64,000 bases of DNA, from positions 1,426,001 to 1,490,000 of the forward strand of contig NZ_CP187259.1 of NCBI RefSeq assembly GCF_049676595.1. The letters are read 5' to 3'. The position numbers were made by a program, and so were the translations under genes. This document shows positions 17,691 to 25,638 of this stretch, in pieces (within the stretch, counting starts at the first letter, position 1; each line of letters begins with the position of its first letter). The notes beneath the pieces are model-generated. The model was given only the letters and a program-made list of their open reading frames with translations, searched no databases and was not told the DNA's origin. The stretch comes from Methanocella_A sp049676595. GTDB taxonomy: Archaea > Halobacteriota > Methanocellia > Methanocellales > Methanocellaceae.

Positions 17691-17990
17691 ATGCCCCCCG
17701 ACTACTCTATCGTGATCACCCGCCCCTGCACTGACGCCCCAAACCGGTTCATCGCAGAGTCCAGCTTCGGGCGCAAGCTCGACATGCGGGCGGTATGCGA
17801 GACCTCAAAGGCAATCCCCGGCGCAAAATGCTCTGAAAGCCTCGGCGTGGCTAAGTTCGACTACAAGGACTGGACTTTAATCCTGTACCGCTCCGGACGG
17901 GTCGACCTCCGGAAAATTAAGGATGAGGCTGATGCCAGGCAGGCGATGGGGGAGATGGAAGCGCTGTTTTCGGACTGTTTTGCACTGTAA
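17691..17990 (+). CDS. small protein resembling one repeat of TATA-binding protein
   Basis: 99 residues from the ATG at 17691 (an in-frame ATG at 17634 would add 19, but a TATA-like AGCTATATGC near 17655 and AAAGGAT just before 17691 favour the shorter form). The order FIAESSFGRKLDMRAV ... WTLILYRSGRVDLRKIKDEAD matches the pattern of one TBP half (xxATxxLxxxLDLxxx ... TSLIFxSGKxVxTGAKS). A true TBP has two such repeats, and this one has one. No function is established. Confidence 0.55.
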   Translation: MPPDYSIVITRPCTDAPNRFIAESSFGRKLDMRAVCETSKAIPGAKCSESLGVAKFDYKDWTLILYRSGRVDLRKIKDEADARQAMGEMEALFSDCFAL

Positions 17991-18070
17991 GCGTCCGTAG
18001 TCCTCTATTCTTGTGCGAAGCACATCACAAATTATTTGTTTACCAACGCTCTGATATGTGAGTGGTTTTC

Positions 18071-19360
18071 ATGAAGATCAGCATTATCGGGACGGGTTAT
18101 GTGGGTACTGTGACTGGTACTTGTTTCGCGCACAGAGGCAATGATGTCATTTGCGTGGACGTCGACCCCGGCCGTATCGAGAAGATCAACCAGGGCATTC
18201 CGCCTATCTATGAGGAAGGGCTGGAAGAGCTGCTCAAGGAGCACGCCGGCAGGAACCTGAAGGCGACGGCGGACTACGATTACGCCATCGCGAACAGCGA
18301 CATCTCTTTCATCTGCGTTCCCACTCCGACAGACGCCAGCGGCAAGATCGATCTCCGGTTCATCCGGGAGGCGAGCCGCAGCATCGGGGAGCGCCTGAAG
18401 AACAAGTCCTCCTACCACGTGGTCGTCGTCAAGAGCACCGTGGTGCCGGAGACAACGGAAAAGGTCGTCACCCCGATCCTGGAGCAGGCCTCGGGCAAGA
18501 AGGCGGGCAAAGACTTCGGCGTGGGCATGAACCCCGAGTTTCTTAGGGAGGGCAAAGCGGTGTACGATTTCATGAATCCCGACCGCATCGTCGTCGGCGC
18601 GGACGACCCGAAGGCCGGCGAAGTCATCAGAAAGCTGTACGCTGGCTACACGTGTCCGATTCTTACCGCAGACACCAAGACTGCCGAGATGATCAAGTAC
18701 GTCTCCAACTCTTTCCTGGCGACCAAGATCTCTTTCTCGAACGAGGTCGGCAACATCTGCAAGCTCCTCGGCATCGACACGTACAAAGTCATGGAAGGCG
18801 TCGGCCTGGATGCCAGGATTTCCCCGCACTTCCTCCGGTCCGGCCTCGGCTTCGGCGGCAGCTGCTTCCCTAAGGATGTAAAGGCGCTCGTCGGCAAGGC
18901 CTCCGAGGTAGACTACGAGCCTATCCTGCTCAAGACCGTGCTCGAGGTCAACGAGAGGCAGCCGCTGATCGCTTTGAGGCTGCTGAAGAAACACGTGCCG
19001 GACCTCAGGGGGAAGAAGATCGCCGTACTCGGCCTGGCGTTCAAGAACGACACCGACGACATCAGGGAGTCCCGGGCAATCCCCCTAATCGGCATGCTGC
19101 TCGCCGAAGGTGCCATCGTGACCGCCTATGACCCCATGGCTGCGGGGCACATGAAAAATGTCTACCCCAACATCTCCTACTTCGGTAACGCCGGCGACGC
19201 ACTCGACGGGGCCGACGCTTGCCTGATAGCGACCGAATGGGGCGAGTTTAGCAAGCTCAATGGCGAGTTCGGGCGGATGAAAACTCCGATCGTAATTGAT
19301 GGCCGGAGGGTCGTCAACTCCGACATAAAGGGCCTGATCTACGAGGGTATCTGCTGGTAG
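18071..19360 (+). CDS. UDP-glucose/UDP-hexosamine 6-dehydrogenase family
   Basis: 429 residues. The NAD-binding motif is GTGYVGTVTGTCFAHRG at the N-terminus, followed by FICVPTPTD, VKSTVVPETTE, MNPEFLREG, the catalytic-cysteine loop GFGGSCFPKD and the C-terminal LGLAFKNDTDDIRESRA. This family oxidises UDP-glucose to UDP-glucuronate or UDP-ManNAc to the acid; the substrate is not fixed by sequence. It probably feeds surface-glycan synthesis. The ATG at 18071 is preferred over an in-frame GTG at 18062. Confidence 0.92.
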   Translation: MKISIIGTGYVGTVTGTCFAHRGNDVICVDVDPGRIEKINQGIPPIYEEGLEELLKEHAGRNLKATADYDYAIANSDISFICVPTPTDASGKIDLRFIREASRSIGERLKNKSSYHVVVVKSTVVPETTEKVVTPILEQASGKKAGKDFGVGMNPEFLREGKAVYDFMNPDRIVVGADDPKAGEVIRKLYAGYTCPILTADTKTAEMIKYVSNSFLATKISFSNEVGNICKLLGIDTYKVMEGVGLDARISPHFLRSGLGFGGSCFPKDVKALVGKASEVDYEPILLKTVLEVNERQPLIALRLLKKHVPDLRGKKIAVLGLAFKNDTDDIRESRAIPLIGMLLAEGAIVTAYDPMAAGHMKNVYPNISYFGNAGDALDGADACLIATEWGEFSKLNGEFGRMKTPIVIDGRRVVNSDIKGLIYEGICW

Positions 19361-19461
19361 GTTAGAGCGGGTTATCCGGGCCCCCGGGGCCCGGTATCCT
19401 TTCAAAAATGGTACAATAAGGCTTTAAACCTTCCCGGTGATGGAATTAGTGACGTGTCACT

Positions 19462-19653
19462 ATGCAGGTAGCCGGAATATGCCCGATCTGTAAGAAACCA
19501 TCTAACCGCCTGAGCACGTGCAAGATGTGCCACCAGGTGGTATGTAGCCACTGTATGGTGCACAGCCTCTGCAAGTCCTGCTACGAGAGGCGTCATCCGA
19601 AACGCTTCGTCGTCGACGACGAGGATGACGAGCCCAAGAAAAAGCGGCACTGA
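19462..19653 (+). CDS. small zinc-finger protein (B-box-like)
   Basis: 63 residues with eight cysteines plus histidines: CPICKK, CKMCHQVVCSHC, CKSCYERRH. The spacing suits two zinc sites in a B-box/RING-like arrangement. The C-terminus is highly charged (VVDDEDDEPKKKRH). It is likely a nucleic-acid- or protein-binding factor; no specific family was recognised. It is followed after 43 bases by the LysE-family gene. Confidence 0.75.
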   Translation: MQVAGICPICKKPSNRLSTCKMCHQVVCSHCMVHSLCKSCYERRHPKRFVVDDEDDEPKKKRH

Positions 19654-19696
19654 TCTTTCGCAAAACTTTTTAGGCAGCAGCGTTATTATTGCAGCT

Positions 19697-20302
19697 ATGT
19701 TTGACCTGTCGGGCATCGTTGCCGGTATCTTGCTGGGCCTGTCGCTTGGCGTCCCGCCCGGGCCGGTGAACGCTGCAATTGCAGCTGAATCGGTTAAAAA
19801 GTCCTATACCGGCGGCATTATGGTCGGCCTCGGGGCGATGACGGCCGACTTTCTCTACCTGATCCTGACGGTAATCGGCGTTTCCGTGCTGCTCACAGGG
19901 GCCACCGCCCGTACCCTCATCTCAGTCGTAGGCGGCCTTATCCTGCTGTACTTAGCGGTGAGCACGCTCAAGAACTTCCGCAGCCCCCCGGAAGAAAATG
20001 AGGGAAAAGTGCTCGGCCATCCGTATGTAAAAGGCCTGTCCCTGGCGATCACCAACCCCATGGGCATCGTCTGGTGGGCTACGGCCGGAGCCGCCTTCGT
20101 GGCGCTGTTTAATATCCTCGGCGTGGCAGGGTTCATGTTCGGGCTCTTCGCGTGGATCACCAGCCTTTCCCTGGCCATCCACTATGCGAAATCGAAGTTT
20201 AATTCGCTATACCCTGTAATCATGCTAGCCAGCGGCCTCTGCATGCTCGCCTTCGGCGTCATACTGATAGCCGAGGTTGCCCGGCCGGTGCTAGGGATTT
20301 GA
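19697..20302 (+). CDS. LysE/RhtB-family exporter
   Basis: 201 residues with about six membrane segments. The N-terminus GILLGLSLGVPPGPVNAAIAAES is the LysE-family signature, and ITNPMGIVWWATAGAAF is the second conserved block. Members export amino acids or related small molecules. The ATG at 19697 was chosen; an upstream in-frame start would overlap the zinc-finger gene. Confidence 0.85.
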   Translation: MFDLSGIVAGILLGLSLGVPPGPVNAAIAAESVKKSYTGGIMVGLGAMTADFLYLILTVIGVSVLLTGATARTLISVVGGLILLYLAVSTLKNFRSPPEENEGKVLGHPYVKGLSLAITNPMGIVWWATAGAAFVALFNILGVAGFMFGLFAWITSLSLAIHYAKSKFNSLYPVIMLASGLCMLAFGVILIAEVARPVLGI

Positions 20303-20307
20303 ATAAA

Positions 20308-20730
20308 AACCACAGCGGCACGGCTCTTTATCCTGACTACTGGAAACTATATGTTCTAACCACGGCGGCACGGCGACACAGCGACAATGCGAGATACGAT
20401 GGCTGGATGGTTATTTGAACCACGGCGGCACGGCGACACAGCGACAATCCGTACCCGAATATCAAGGCTTCTTTTTTATTGATCCACAGCGGCACGGCGG
20501 GCTGACGTCACGGAGACAATACGTCTAATGTTACCATACTAGAGAAACAAGGAATCACTACAGAAAGTAGCTTACCGGCTATACTATCCTAATACTATAC
20601 TGAAACATCTGGCCAGTAAACCGTTTTTGGGTAATGGGCTGTCTCTGTGTCGCCGTGGGCTTAAAAAAAGGAGAACTCTGTTTCGGCGTCGCAGTTGTCG
20701 CTGTGTCGCTGTGCCGCCGTGGTTCAAACT
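20308..20730. repeat. family A non-coding element, copy 1
   Basis: It begins with three or four plus-strand blocks of the form CCACGGCGGCACGGCGACAC (at about 20310, 20360, 20420, 20484). A unique-looking AT-richer middle follows (20520-20635), and it ends with minus-oriented blocks (GTGTCGCCGTGG at 20646-20659; CTGTGCCGCCGTGG near 20710). The same order, including the middle segments such as GAGAAACAAGGAAT and CAGTAAACCG, recurs at 52.9 kb. It fills the whole gap between two convergent genes. There is no coding potential of its own. Confidence 0.85.
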
Positions 20731-20731
20731 T

Positions 20732-21586
20732 TTATTTTCTCAGCGCTTCAGCAATGATCGGCGCGGCCGAGATTCTGCTGGTGGCCTTTTCCAGCGTGTC
20801 GGTGGAGATGACTGACTTGATGCCAGCACGGTAAAGTTTCACGACAGCGTTGCCTACGAGTACTGGGTGGACGCAGCCGAGGTGTACGTCTTTTGCCCCG
20901 ATGACTCTCAGGAGCTTGGCTGCCTCTGCGATGGTGCCGCCGGTGCTGACGATGTCGTCGAGCAGTACTACGTCCCGGCCTTTGACGTCGAGGTTCTTGG
21001 GGGCAATCTTGACTTCGGTGCCCGAGAGCCTGGTCTTTTCCAGGTAGTCGTATGCCAGGCCTTTCAGCGATGCCGCAGACTTGACCAGGTTGAGGGCACC
21101 GTCATCTGGCGCGAGAATGAGCGGGTTGTGGAGCTTCATGCTCTCGATGTGGTTGCCGATCTCCGGCGCCACGTTCAGGTCCTCCGCCTTGCAGGGGAAG
21201 TGTGCCAGCACTGAGCGGTCGTGAATGTTGATGGTGAACACCTGATCGGCGTTGATCGTACGGGCGACGGCCCTGCTGCTGATCGGCTCGCCGGGGTTGA
21301 ACCGCTTGTCCTGGCGGGCGTAGCCGAAGTACGGGATGACGACCTTGAGGCTCTTCGCCTCGTCGCAGGCGTCGATGAGCTGCAAAAGGTAGATGTAATC
21401 TCTTGCGGTCGGCGTGCTCTGGATGATGACTATGTCGTTTCCAGTTACCTCGCCGGTCACTCTGCTGTACACTTCGCCGTCCGGGAATTCCTTGTAGTCC
21501 GTCAGGTCGATGTCGCAGCCCAGCAGTGCCGCCGTCCTGGTTGCCAGCAGCTGCGAGGCCGGCCCTGCCACGATCCTCATGCCCAT
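20732..21586 (-). CDS. prs: ribose-phosphate pyrophosphokinase (PRPP synthetase)
   Basis: 284 residues. It makes PRPP from ribose 5-phosphate and ATP. Motifs: FPDGEVYSRV, YFGYARQDKRFNPGEPISSR, and the PRPP-binding loop VVLLDDIVSTGGTIAEA. The length matches the shorter archaeal class. Its 3' end abuts the family A element, whose last block lies immediately beyond the stop. Confidence 0.96.
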   Translation of the reverse strand: MGMRIVAGPASQLLATRTAALLGCDIDLTDYKEFPDGEVYSRVTGEVTGNDIVIIQSTPTARDYIYLLQLIDACDEAKSLKVVIPYFGYARQDKRFNPGEPISSRAVARTINADQVFTINIHDRSVLAHFPCKAEDLNVAPEIGNHIESMKLHNPLILAPDDGALNLVKSAASLKGLAYDYLEKTRLSGTEVKIAPKNLDVKGRDVVLLDDIVSTGGTIAEAAKLLRVIGAKDVHLGCVHPVLVGNAVVKLYRAGIKSVISTDTLEKATSRISAAPIIAEALRK

Positions 21587-21710
21587 TTACATACACCTTT
21601 TTCTACTTTTACTATCGCTTGTTGGCTACTTGCCCTAAAGGGATATAAAGCTATCCTGTCGCGGCTCTCAAAAAGCTTTAATGCTTCACGCATACAATAT
21701 TCTGTATCTT

Positions 21711-22520
21711 ATGAAGGTCATTGCCATAGTGGGATACAAGAAAACGGGTAAGACTACGCTGGTGGAGCGGCTGGTCTCGGAGCTCTCGAAATCTGGCAGG
21801 GTAGGCACGATTAAGCACTCGCAGGAGGAGATCCTGCCCTTCGGCGGGGACACGGACAGGCACCTGGCAAGCGGCGCCTCGGTGACCATAGGCGTGACAC
21901 CTTCCCGGAGCATCATGGTGATGAAGTCCAGCGACATCGACGGGGCGCTGAAAGAGATGTCGATGCAGGGCGTCGATTACGTCGTGGTCGAAGGCTTCAA
22001 GCAGAGCCGCCTGCCGAAAATTGCCATTGGTGATGTCGAGGCCGAGAACGTGGTTGCCCGGGTGGACATCAACGCAACAGGGGAGCAGCTTGCCGCTATC
22101 GCCATGGCCCAGCCTGACACGGTCACGCTGTTCGAGCTGATCGCCAGGATTCACCGAAACCCCGAGATTAAAAAGGCCGGCGCCATCGGCACTTTCACCG
22201 GCATCGTCCGGGAGATCGCGGAAAACGAGATCACGAAGGCCCTGGAGTTCGAGAGCTACGATGTAGTGGCCAAAGAGCGCATAGCGAAGATTGAGGCTGA
22301 CCTGAAGCAGCAGCCGGGCATCGTCGACGTGATCATACACCACAAGACCGGCCGCATAGCGGCTGGCGAAGATATCGTATATATTGTTATAGCATCCGGC
22401 CACCGACAGGAACTATTCCCGGCACTTCGCGAAGCCATCGAAAGGGTTAAGGAAGAAGTGCCCATCTGGAAGAAGGAAATGACAGTCTCCGGTGAGTACT
22501 GGGTGCACGACAAGGAGTGA
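21711..22520 (+). CDS. MobB-MoaE fusion: molybdopterin cofactor biosynthesis
   Basis: 269 residues in two domains. Residues 1-about 150 are MobB-like: P-loop GYKKTGKTTLVERL, TIKHSQE, DYVVVEGFKQSRLPKI. Residues about 155-269 are MoaE, the large subunit of molybdopterin synthase: GAIGTFTGIVRE, LEFESYDVVA, HHKTGRIAAGEDIVYIV and the lysine segment VPIWKKE. MoaE puts sulfur into precursor Z, and MobB is a GTP-binding helper in dinucleotide attachment. The start is ATG at 21711 with a TATA-like sequence shortly upstream. The partner MoaD is not in the window. Confidence 0.92.
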   Translation: MKVIAIVGYKKTGKTTLVERLVSELSKSGRVGTIKHSQEEILPFGGDTDRHLASGASVTIGVTPSRSIMVMKSSDIDGALKEMSMQGVDYVVVEGFKQSRLPKIAIGDVEAENVVARVDINATGEQLAAIAMAQPDTVTLFELIARIHRNPEIKKAGAIGTFTGIVREIAENEITKALEFESYDVVAKERIAKIEADLKQQPGIVDVIIHHKTGRIAAGEDIVYIVIASGHRQELFPALREAIERVKEEVPIWKKEMTVSGEYWVHDKE

Positions 22521-22528
22521 TTGATTTC

Positions 22529-23860
22529 ATGGCATTATTTGGCACTAACGGGGTCAGGGGCATCGCGAACGTGGAGATGACACCTGAGATGGCGATGAAC
22601 CTGGCGAAGAGTATCGGCACGCTAAAAGGCGGAACGGTTGCAGTAGGACGGGACACCCGCCAGTCCGGCGAGATGCTCAAGAGCGCCGTCATCGCCGGCC
22701 TGCTCTCGACCGGCTGCAGCGTGGTCGACCTGGGCATCGCCCCCACGCCGACCGTCCAGTATTACGTGAAGCACCACGCAGATGCAGGCATCATCATCAC
22801 CGCCTCCCACAACCCGCCCGAGTACAACGGCGTCAAGGGCGTGGCGGGCGACGGCACGGAAATGTCGAGGGCCGACGAGGCAGAAGTAGAGAAGATCTAC
22901 TTTGCGGGCAGCTATAAGCAGGCGAACTGGAGCCAGACCGGTGAGCTGTCCAGCTTCGACCCGAAGCCGATGTACATCGACGGCATCATCAAGGCAGTAG
23001 ATGCCGAAGCGATCAGGAAAATGAACTTCAAGGTCGTCTCCGACACGGGCTGCGGAGCCGCCAGCGTGACCACTCCCTTCCTGCTGCGGAAGCTGAACTG
23101 CAAAGTCATTTCACTCAATGCCCAGGTCGACGGCACCTTCCCGGGCCGGAACCCCGAGCCCACCGGCAACGAGATAAACGATTTGAAAGCCGCGGTAGTC
23201 GCTGCAGGGGCCGACATGGGCATCGCCCACGACGCAGACGCAGACCGGGCTGTCTTCGTGGATGACAAGGGCAGGTTCGTCAACGAGGACGTACTGCTGG
23301 CCATGATGACGGAGTACAAGCTCCAGCGCAAGCCTGGCATCATCGTCACCCCGGTCAGCTCTTCCTCGCTCATCGAAGACATAGCGAAGAAGTACGGCCA
23401 GGAAGTCATCTGGACCCAGGTGGGCAGCATCCACGTGGCGAGAAAGATGATGCAGGTCGGCGCCGTCTTCGGCGGAGAGGGCAACGGCGGCTTGATCTAC
23501 CCCGAGTTCCAGTACTGCCGGGACGGCGGCATGTCCGTGGCCTCGGTGCTGGAAATGCTGGCCACGACCGGCAAGAAGCTCAGCGAAATCGTCGACGCAG
23601 TGCCCTGTTACCAGAGCATCAAAGAGAAGATCAAGTGTAAGGACAAAGACATGGTGCTGAAGATGATCGCCACCCACGCGAAGGGCGACAAGATCGATAC
23701 CACCGACGGTGTCAAGATCTTCACCAGCGATGGCTGGGTGCTCGTCAGGGCTTCCGGCACTGAGCCGATCATCCGTATCTTTGCCGAGTCCAGGACTGGG
23801 GATGGGGCGAAGAGACTCGCGGAGTATGGCGTCGGCCTGGTAAACGAGTACAACAAGTAG
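22529..23860 (+). CDS. glmM: phosphohexomutase (phosphoglucosamine/phosphomannomutase family)
   Basis: 443 residues. The N-terminal FGTNGVRG, the phosphoserine loop ITASHNPPEYNGVKG, the metal loop AHDADADRAVFVDDKG, the sugar loop GGEGNGG and the phosphate-binding RASGTEPIIRIFAE are all present. The F-GTNGVRG form suits the archaeal GlmM-like group, so glucosamine 6-P to glucosamine 1-P is the best guess. The ATG at 22529 is preferred, eight bases after the mobB-moaE stop, with AAGGAG upstream. A hairpin terminator follows. Confidence 0.9.
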   Translation: MALFGTNGVRGIANVEMTPEMAMNLAKSIGTLKGGTVAVGRDTRQSGEMLKSAVIAGLLSTGCSVVDLGIAPTPTVQYYVKHHADAGIIITASHNPPEYNGVKGVAGDGTEMSRADEAEVEKIYFAGSYKQANWSQTGELSSFDPKPMYIDGIIKAVDAEAIRKMNFKVVSDTGCGAASVTTPFLLRKLNCKVISLNAQVDGTFPGRNPEPTGNEINDLKAAVVAAGADMGIAHDADADRAVFVDDKGRFVNEDVLLAMMTEYKLQRKPGIIVTPVSSSSLIEDIAKKYGQEVIWTQVGSIHVARKMMQVGAVFGGEGNGGLIYPEFQYCRDGGMSVASVLEMLATTGKKLSEIVDAVPCYQSIKEKIKCKDKDMVLKMIATHAKGDKIDTTDGVKIFTSDGWVLVRASGTEPIIRIFAESRTGDGAKRLAEYGVGLVNEYNK

Positions 23861-23886
23861 GCCGGCTGAAGCCGGCGAGCTTTTTA
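23861..23886 (+). terminator. hairpin terminator after the phosphohexomutase gene
   Basis: GCCGGC-TGAA-GCCGGC followed by GAGCTTTTT directly after the stop codon, a classic intrinsic-type stem and T-tract. Confidence 0.75.
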
Positions 23887-23951
23887 TCATTAAAATAATA
23901 TGGGCTTATATGCCATACTTTTATATCTCACTAGGTTGTAATTAACTGGTA

Positions 23952-24617
23952 ATGGACAGAAAGGCGAGGTATAAGCGATATGTCCGGCCGTATACGAAGC
24001 TGCTTTTAATGCTCGAATACCTCTGCGTGCCGCTATTTAACCTGATCGTTTGCGCCTTCGGAGGCTCGGTTCCGCTGGCCATCGTCACAGGGCTTACCTG
24101 GCTGATCTGCGATGTGCTGTTCACTGCCTTCACCGGCTGCAGCATCTTCGGTATCTTTCTGTGCAGATCTCCTGCGGAATTGGGAGAGCCGCTGCCCCCG
24201 TTTGCCAGAAGTAAATGGAACTATCGGGCAACATGGTTCCTCTTCATATTCTTTATCTTCTTATTGATGCTCTGGGATTTCGCTATCGTCTGCCTGGCGC
24301 CCGCTCAAAAGATGTGGCCGCAAGGCCTTATGGCGGTAATTTTATACTTCCAGACGCTGTTCATGCTGGTTCACCGGCGGATAAACCTCCTCGGCGGAAA
24401 GCCCGATCCGCATCTCAGATACGGGAAAGAAGAGTGGGTCATCACTGGCTTCCTTATAGTCTCCATGATAGCACTAGCTTCCTTGCTAATCAACGGCGGC
24501 AGCCTCAGTATTTATATTCTGATCGCAGACCTCGTGCCTGCAATTCTCGTCGTGTATTATGCCTTTAAACTGCTTGCCAAAGGCCGAAGTGTGGCCGTTA
24601 TAAGAATCCTGGGGTAG
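23952..24617 (+). CDS. uncharacterised membrane protein (cassette gene A)
   Basis: 221 residues with about six hydrophobic segments. A cytosolic N-terminus RKARYKRYVRPYTKLLLMLE precedes the first helix. The stretch RPYTKLLLMLEYLCVPLF resembles HIKPYALQFLVLEFIGIP in the gene at 24985. No family was recognised. It is first of four genes joined by overlaps of 1-4 bases. Confidence 0.6.
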   Translation: MDRKARYKRYVRPYTKLLLMLEYLCVPLFNLIVCAFGGSVPLAIVTGLTWLICDVLFTAFTGCSIFGIFLCRSPAELGEPLPPFARSKWNYRATWFLFIFFIFLLMLWDFAIVCLAPAQKMWPQGLMAVILYFQTLFMLVHRRINLLGGKPDPHLRYGKEEWVITGFLIVSMIALASLLINGGSLSIYILIADLVPAILVVYYAFKLLAKGRSVAVIRILG

Positions 24618-24622
24618 TGAAA

Positions 24623-24985
24623 ATGTCTGTCAAAAATATCTTGATATTATCGTGTATCCTTGTGATGATTCCTATCCTCGGGTTTAACTATTATGTCCTG
24701 ATCGCTACTGGCAACTATCCCCAGCTAGTATTAACGTTAATACCGATTTGCTTCGTTCTTAATCTTCTTGCAGGTAAGTATGCGAAGCATTACCAGCGTC
24801 CGCTTGCGGTACTATCCCTTACCCTTGGCAGTCTACTAGGGGCGTCGGTTATACTTGTCACAGAAAACTTGTACCTGAAGGGAATTATGCTATTACTGAC
24901 TGTGGCATGGAGCTTTTTCGTGCTGATAGGGGCCTATAATGTGTTTATTAAGAAACAGCCGCTCGAACGATCTGAGAGCGGGTGA
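24623..24985 (+). CDS. uncharacterised small membrane protein (cassette gene B)
   Basis: 120 residues with four hydrophobic segments. It ends WSFFVLIGAYNVFIKKQP, almost the same as the end of the fourth cassette gene. The start is ATG at 24623 or an in-frame GTG at 24617 that overlaps the previous stop. No known family. Confidence 0.6.
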   Translation: MSVKNILILSCILVMIPILGFNYYVLIATGNYPQLVLTLIPICFVLNLLAGKYAKHYQRPLAVLSLTLGSLLGASVILVTENLYLKGIMLLLTVAWSFFVLIGAYNVFIKKQPLERSESG

Positions 24986-25251
24986 TGGACGAGGGAAGTC
25001 TACTGATGCCTGAAACCAAAGATCCCCGGCAAATGAGCCCCGACGAGTTCTTTGATGCTCACATAAAGCCATATGCCCTGCAATTTCTCGTACTTGAATT
25101 CATCGGTATACCCGCTATCCTGCTAACTGGCTGCTTCGTACTGGGTAAATGGCCGGCGTGGGTCGTACCAATGATCTTTGTATACTTAGCCCTTAATATC
25201 GCCAGTATCTGGATCAGGGGTCGGAGCATGGGGGGTATCCGTCTCAGATGA
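24985..25251 (+). CDS. uncharacterised small membrane protein (cassette gene A')
   Basis: 88 residues with two hydrophobic segments (about 30-75), a shortened relative of the first cassette gene: the region AHIKPYALQFLVLEFIGIPA matches it in position and pattern. The rest of gene A, four or so helices, is missing. It overlaps the previous stop and the next start (ATGA). Start at ATG 24985 or GTG 24982. Confidence 0.55.
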   Translation: MDEGSLLMPETKDPRQMSPDEFFDAHIKPYALQFLVLEFIGIPAILLTGCFVLGKWPAWVVPMIFVYLALNIASIWIRGRSMGGIRLR

Positions 25252-25622
25252 TCGTCCCCAAGAACCTTCCGTATTTTCAAAAAATCGGTGCTATCCTAGG
25301 CGGGATTATAGGACTAACCATGGTCGCAATAGGCGTTTATGCCGTAATCGCAGGTGATCCGCTTAATGGTACGATTATGCTCTTACTGGGCGGCTTCATT
25401 TTGATCTCGCTGGTAGGCAGGCAGTTGAAAATGTGGGAGCGGGCGATAGGGGTATTCGGAACAGTTATCATGCTGTTCGTGGCCATCTTACTCGCATTTA
25501 CCGTTGAAAAGGGCTACATGAGGGCTCTACTGCTCCTGGCTGCCCTGGTATGGGGTTTCTTTGTTCTGCTTGGTATCTATAACGTATTTATCAAGATGCG
25601 GCAGCCCAGATCACCCGGATAA
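25248..25622 (+). CDS. uncharacterised small membrane protein (cassette gene B')
   Basis: 124 residues with four hydrophobic segments. The C-terminus VWGFFVLLGIYNVFIKMRQP is nearly the same as that of the gene at 24623, so the two are paralogs. It is last of the A-B-A'-B' cassette. No function is assignable. Confidence 0.6.
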   Translation: MIVPKNLPYFQKIGAILGGIIGLTMVAIGVYAVIAGDPLNGTIMLLLGGFILISLVGRQLKMWERAIGVFGTVIMLFVAILLAFTVEKGYMRALLLLAALVWGFFVLLGIYNVFIKMRQPRSPG

Positions 25623-25638
25623 TCGGCCGCTCCGGTTC

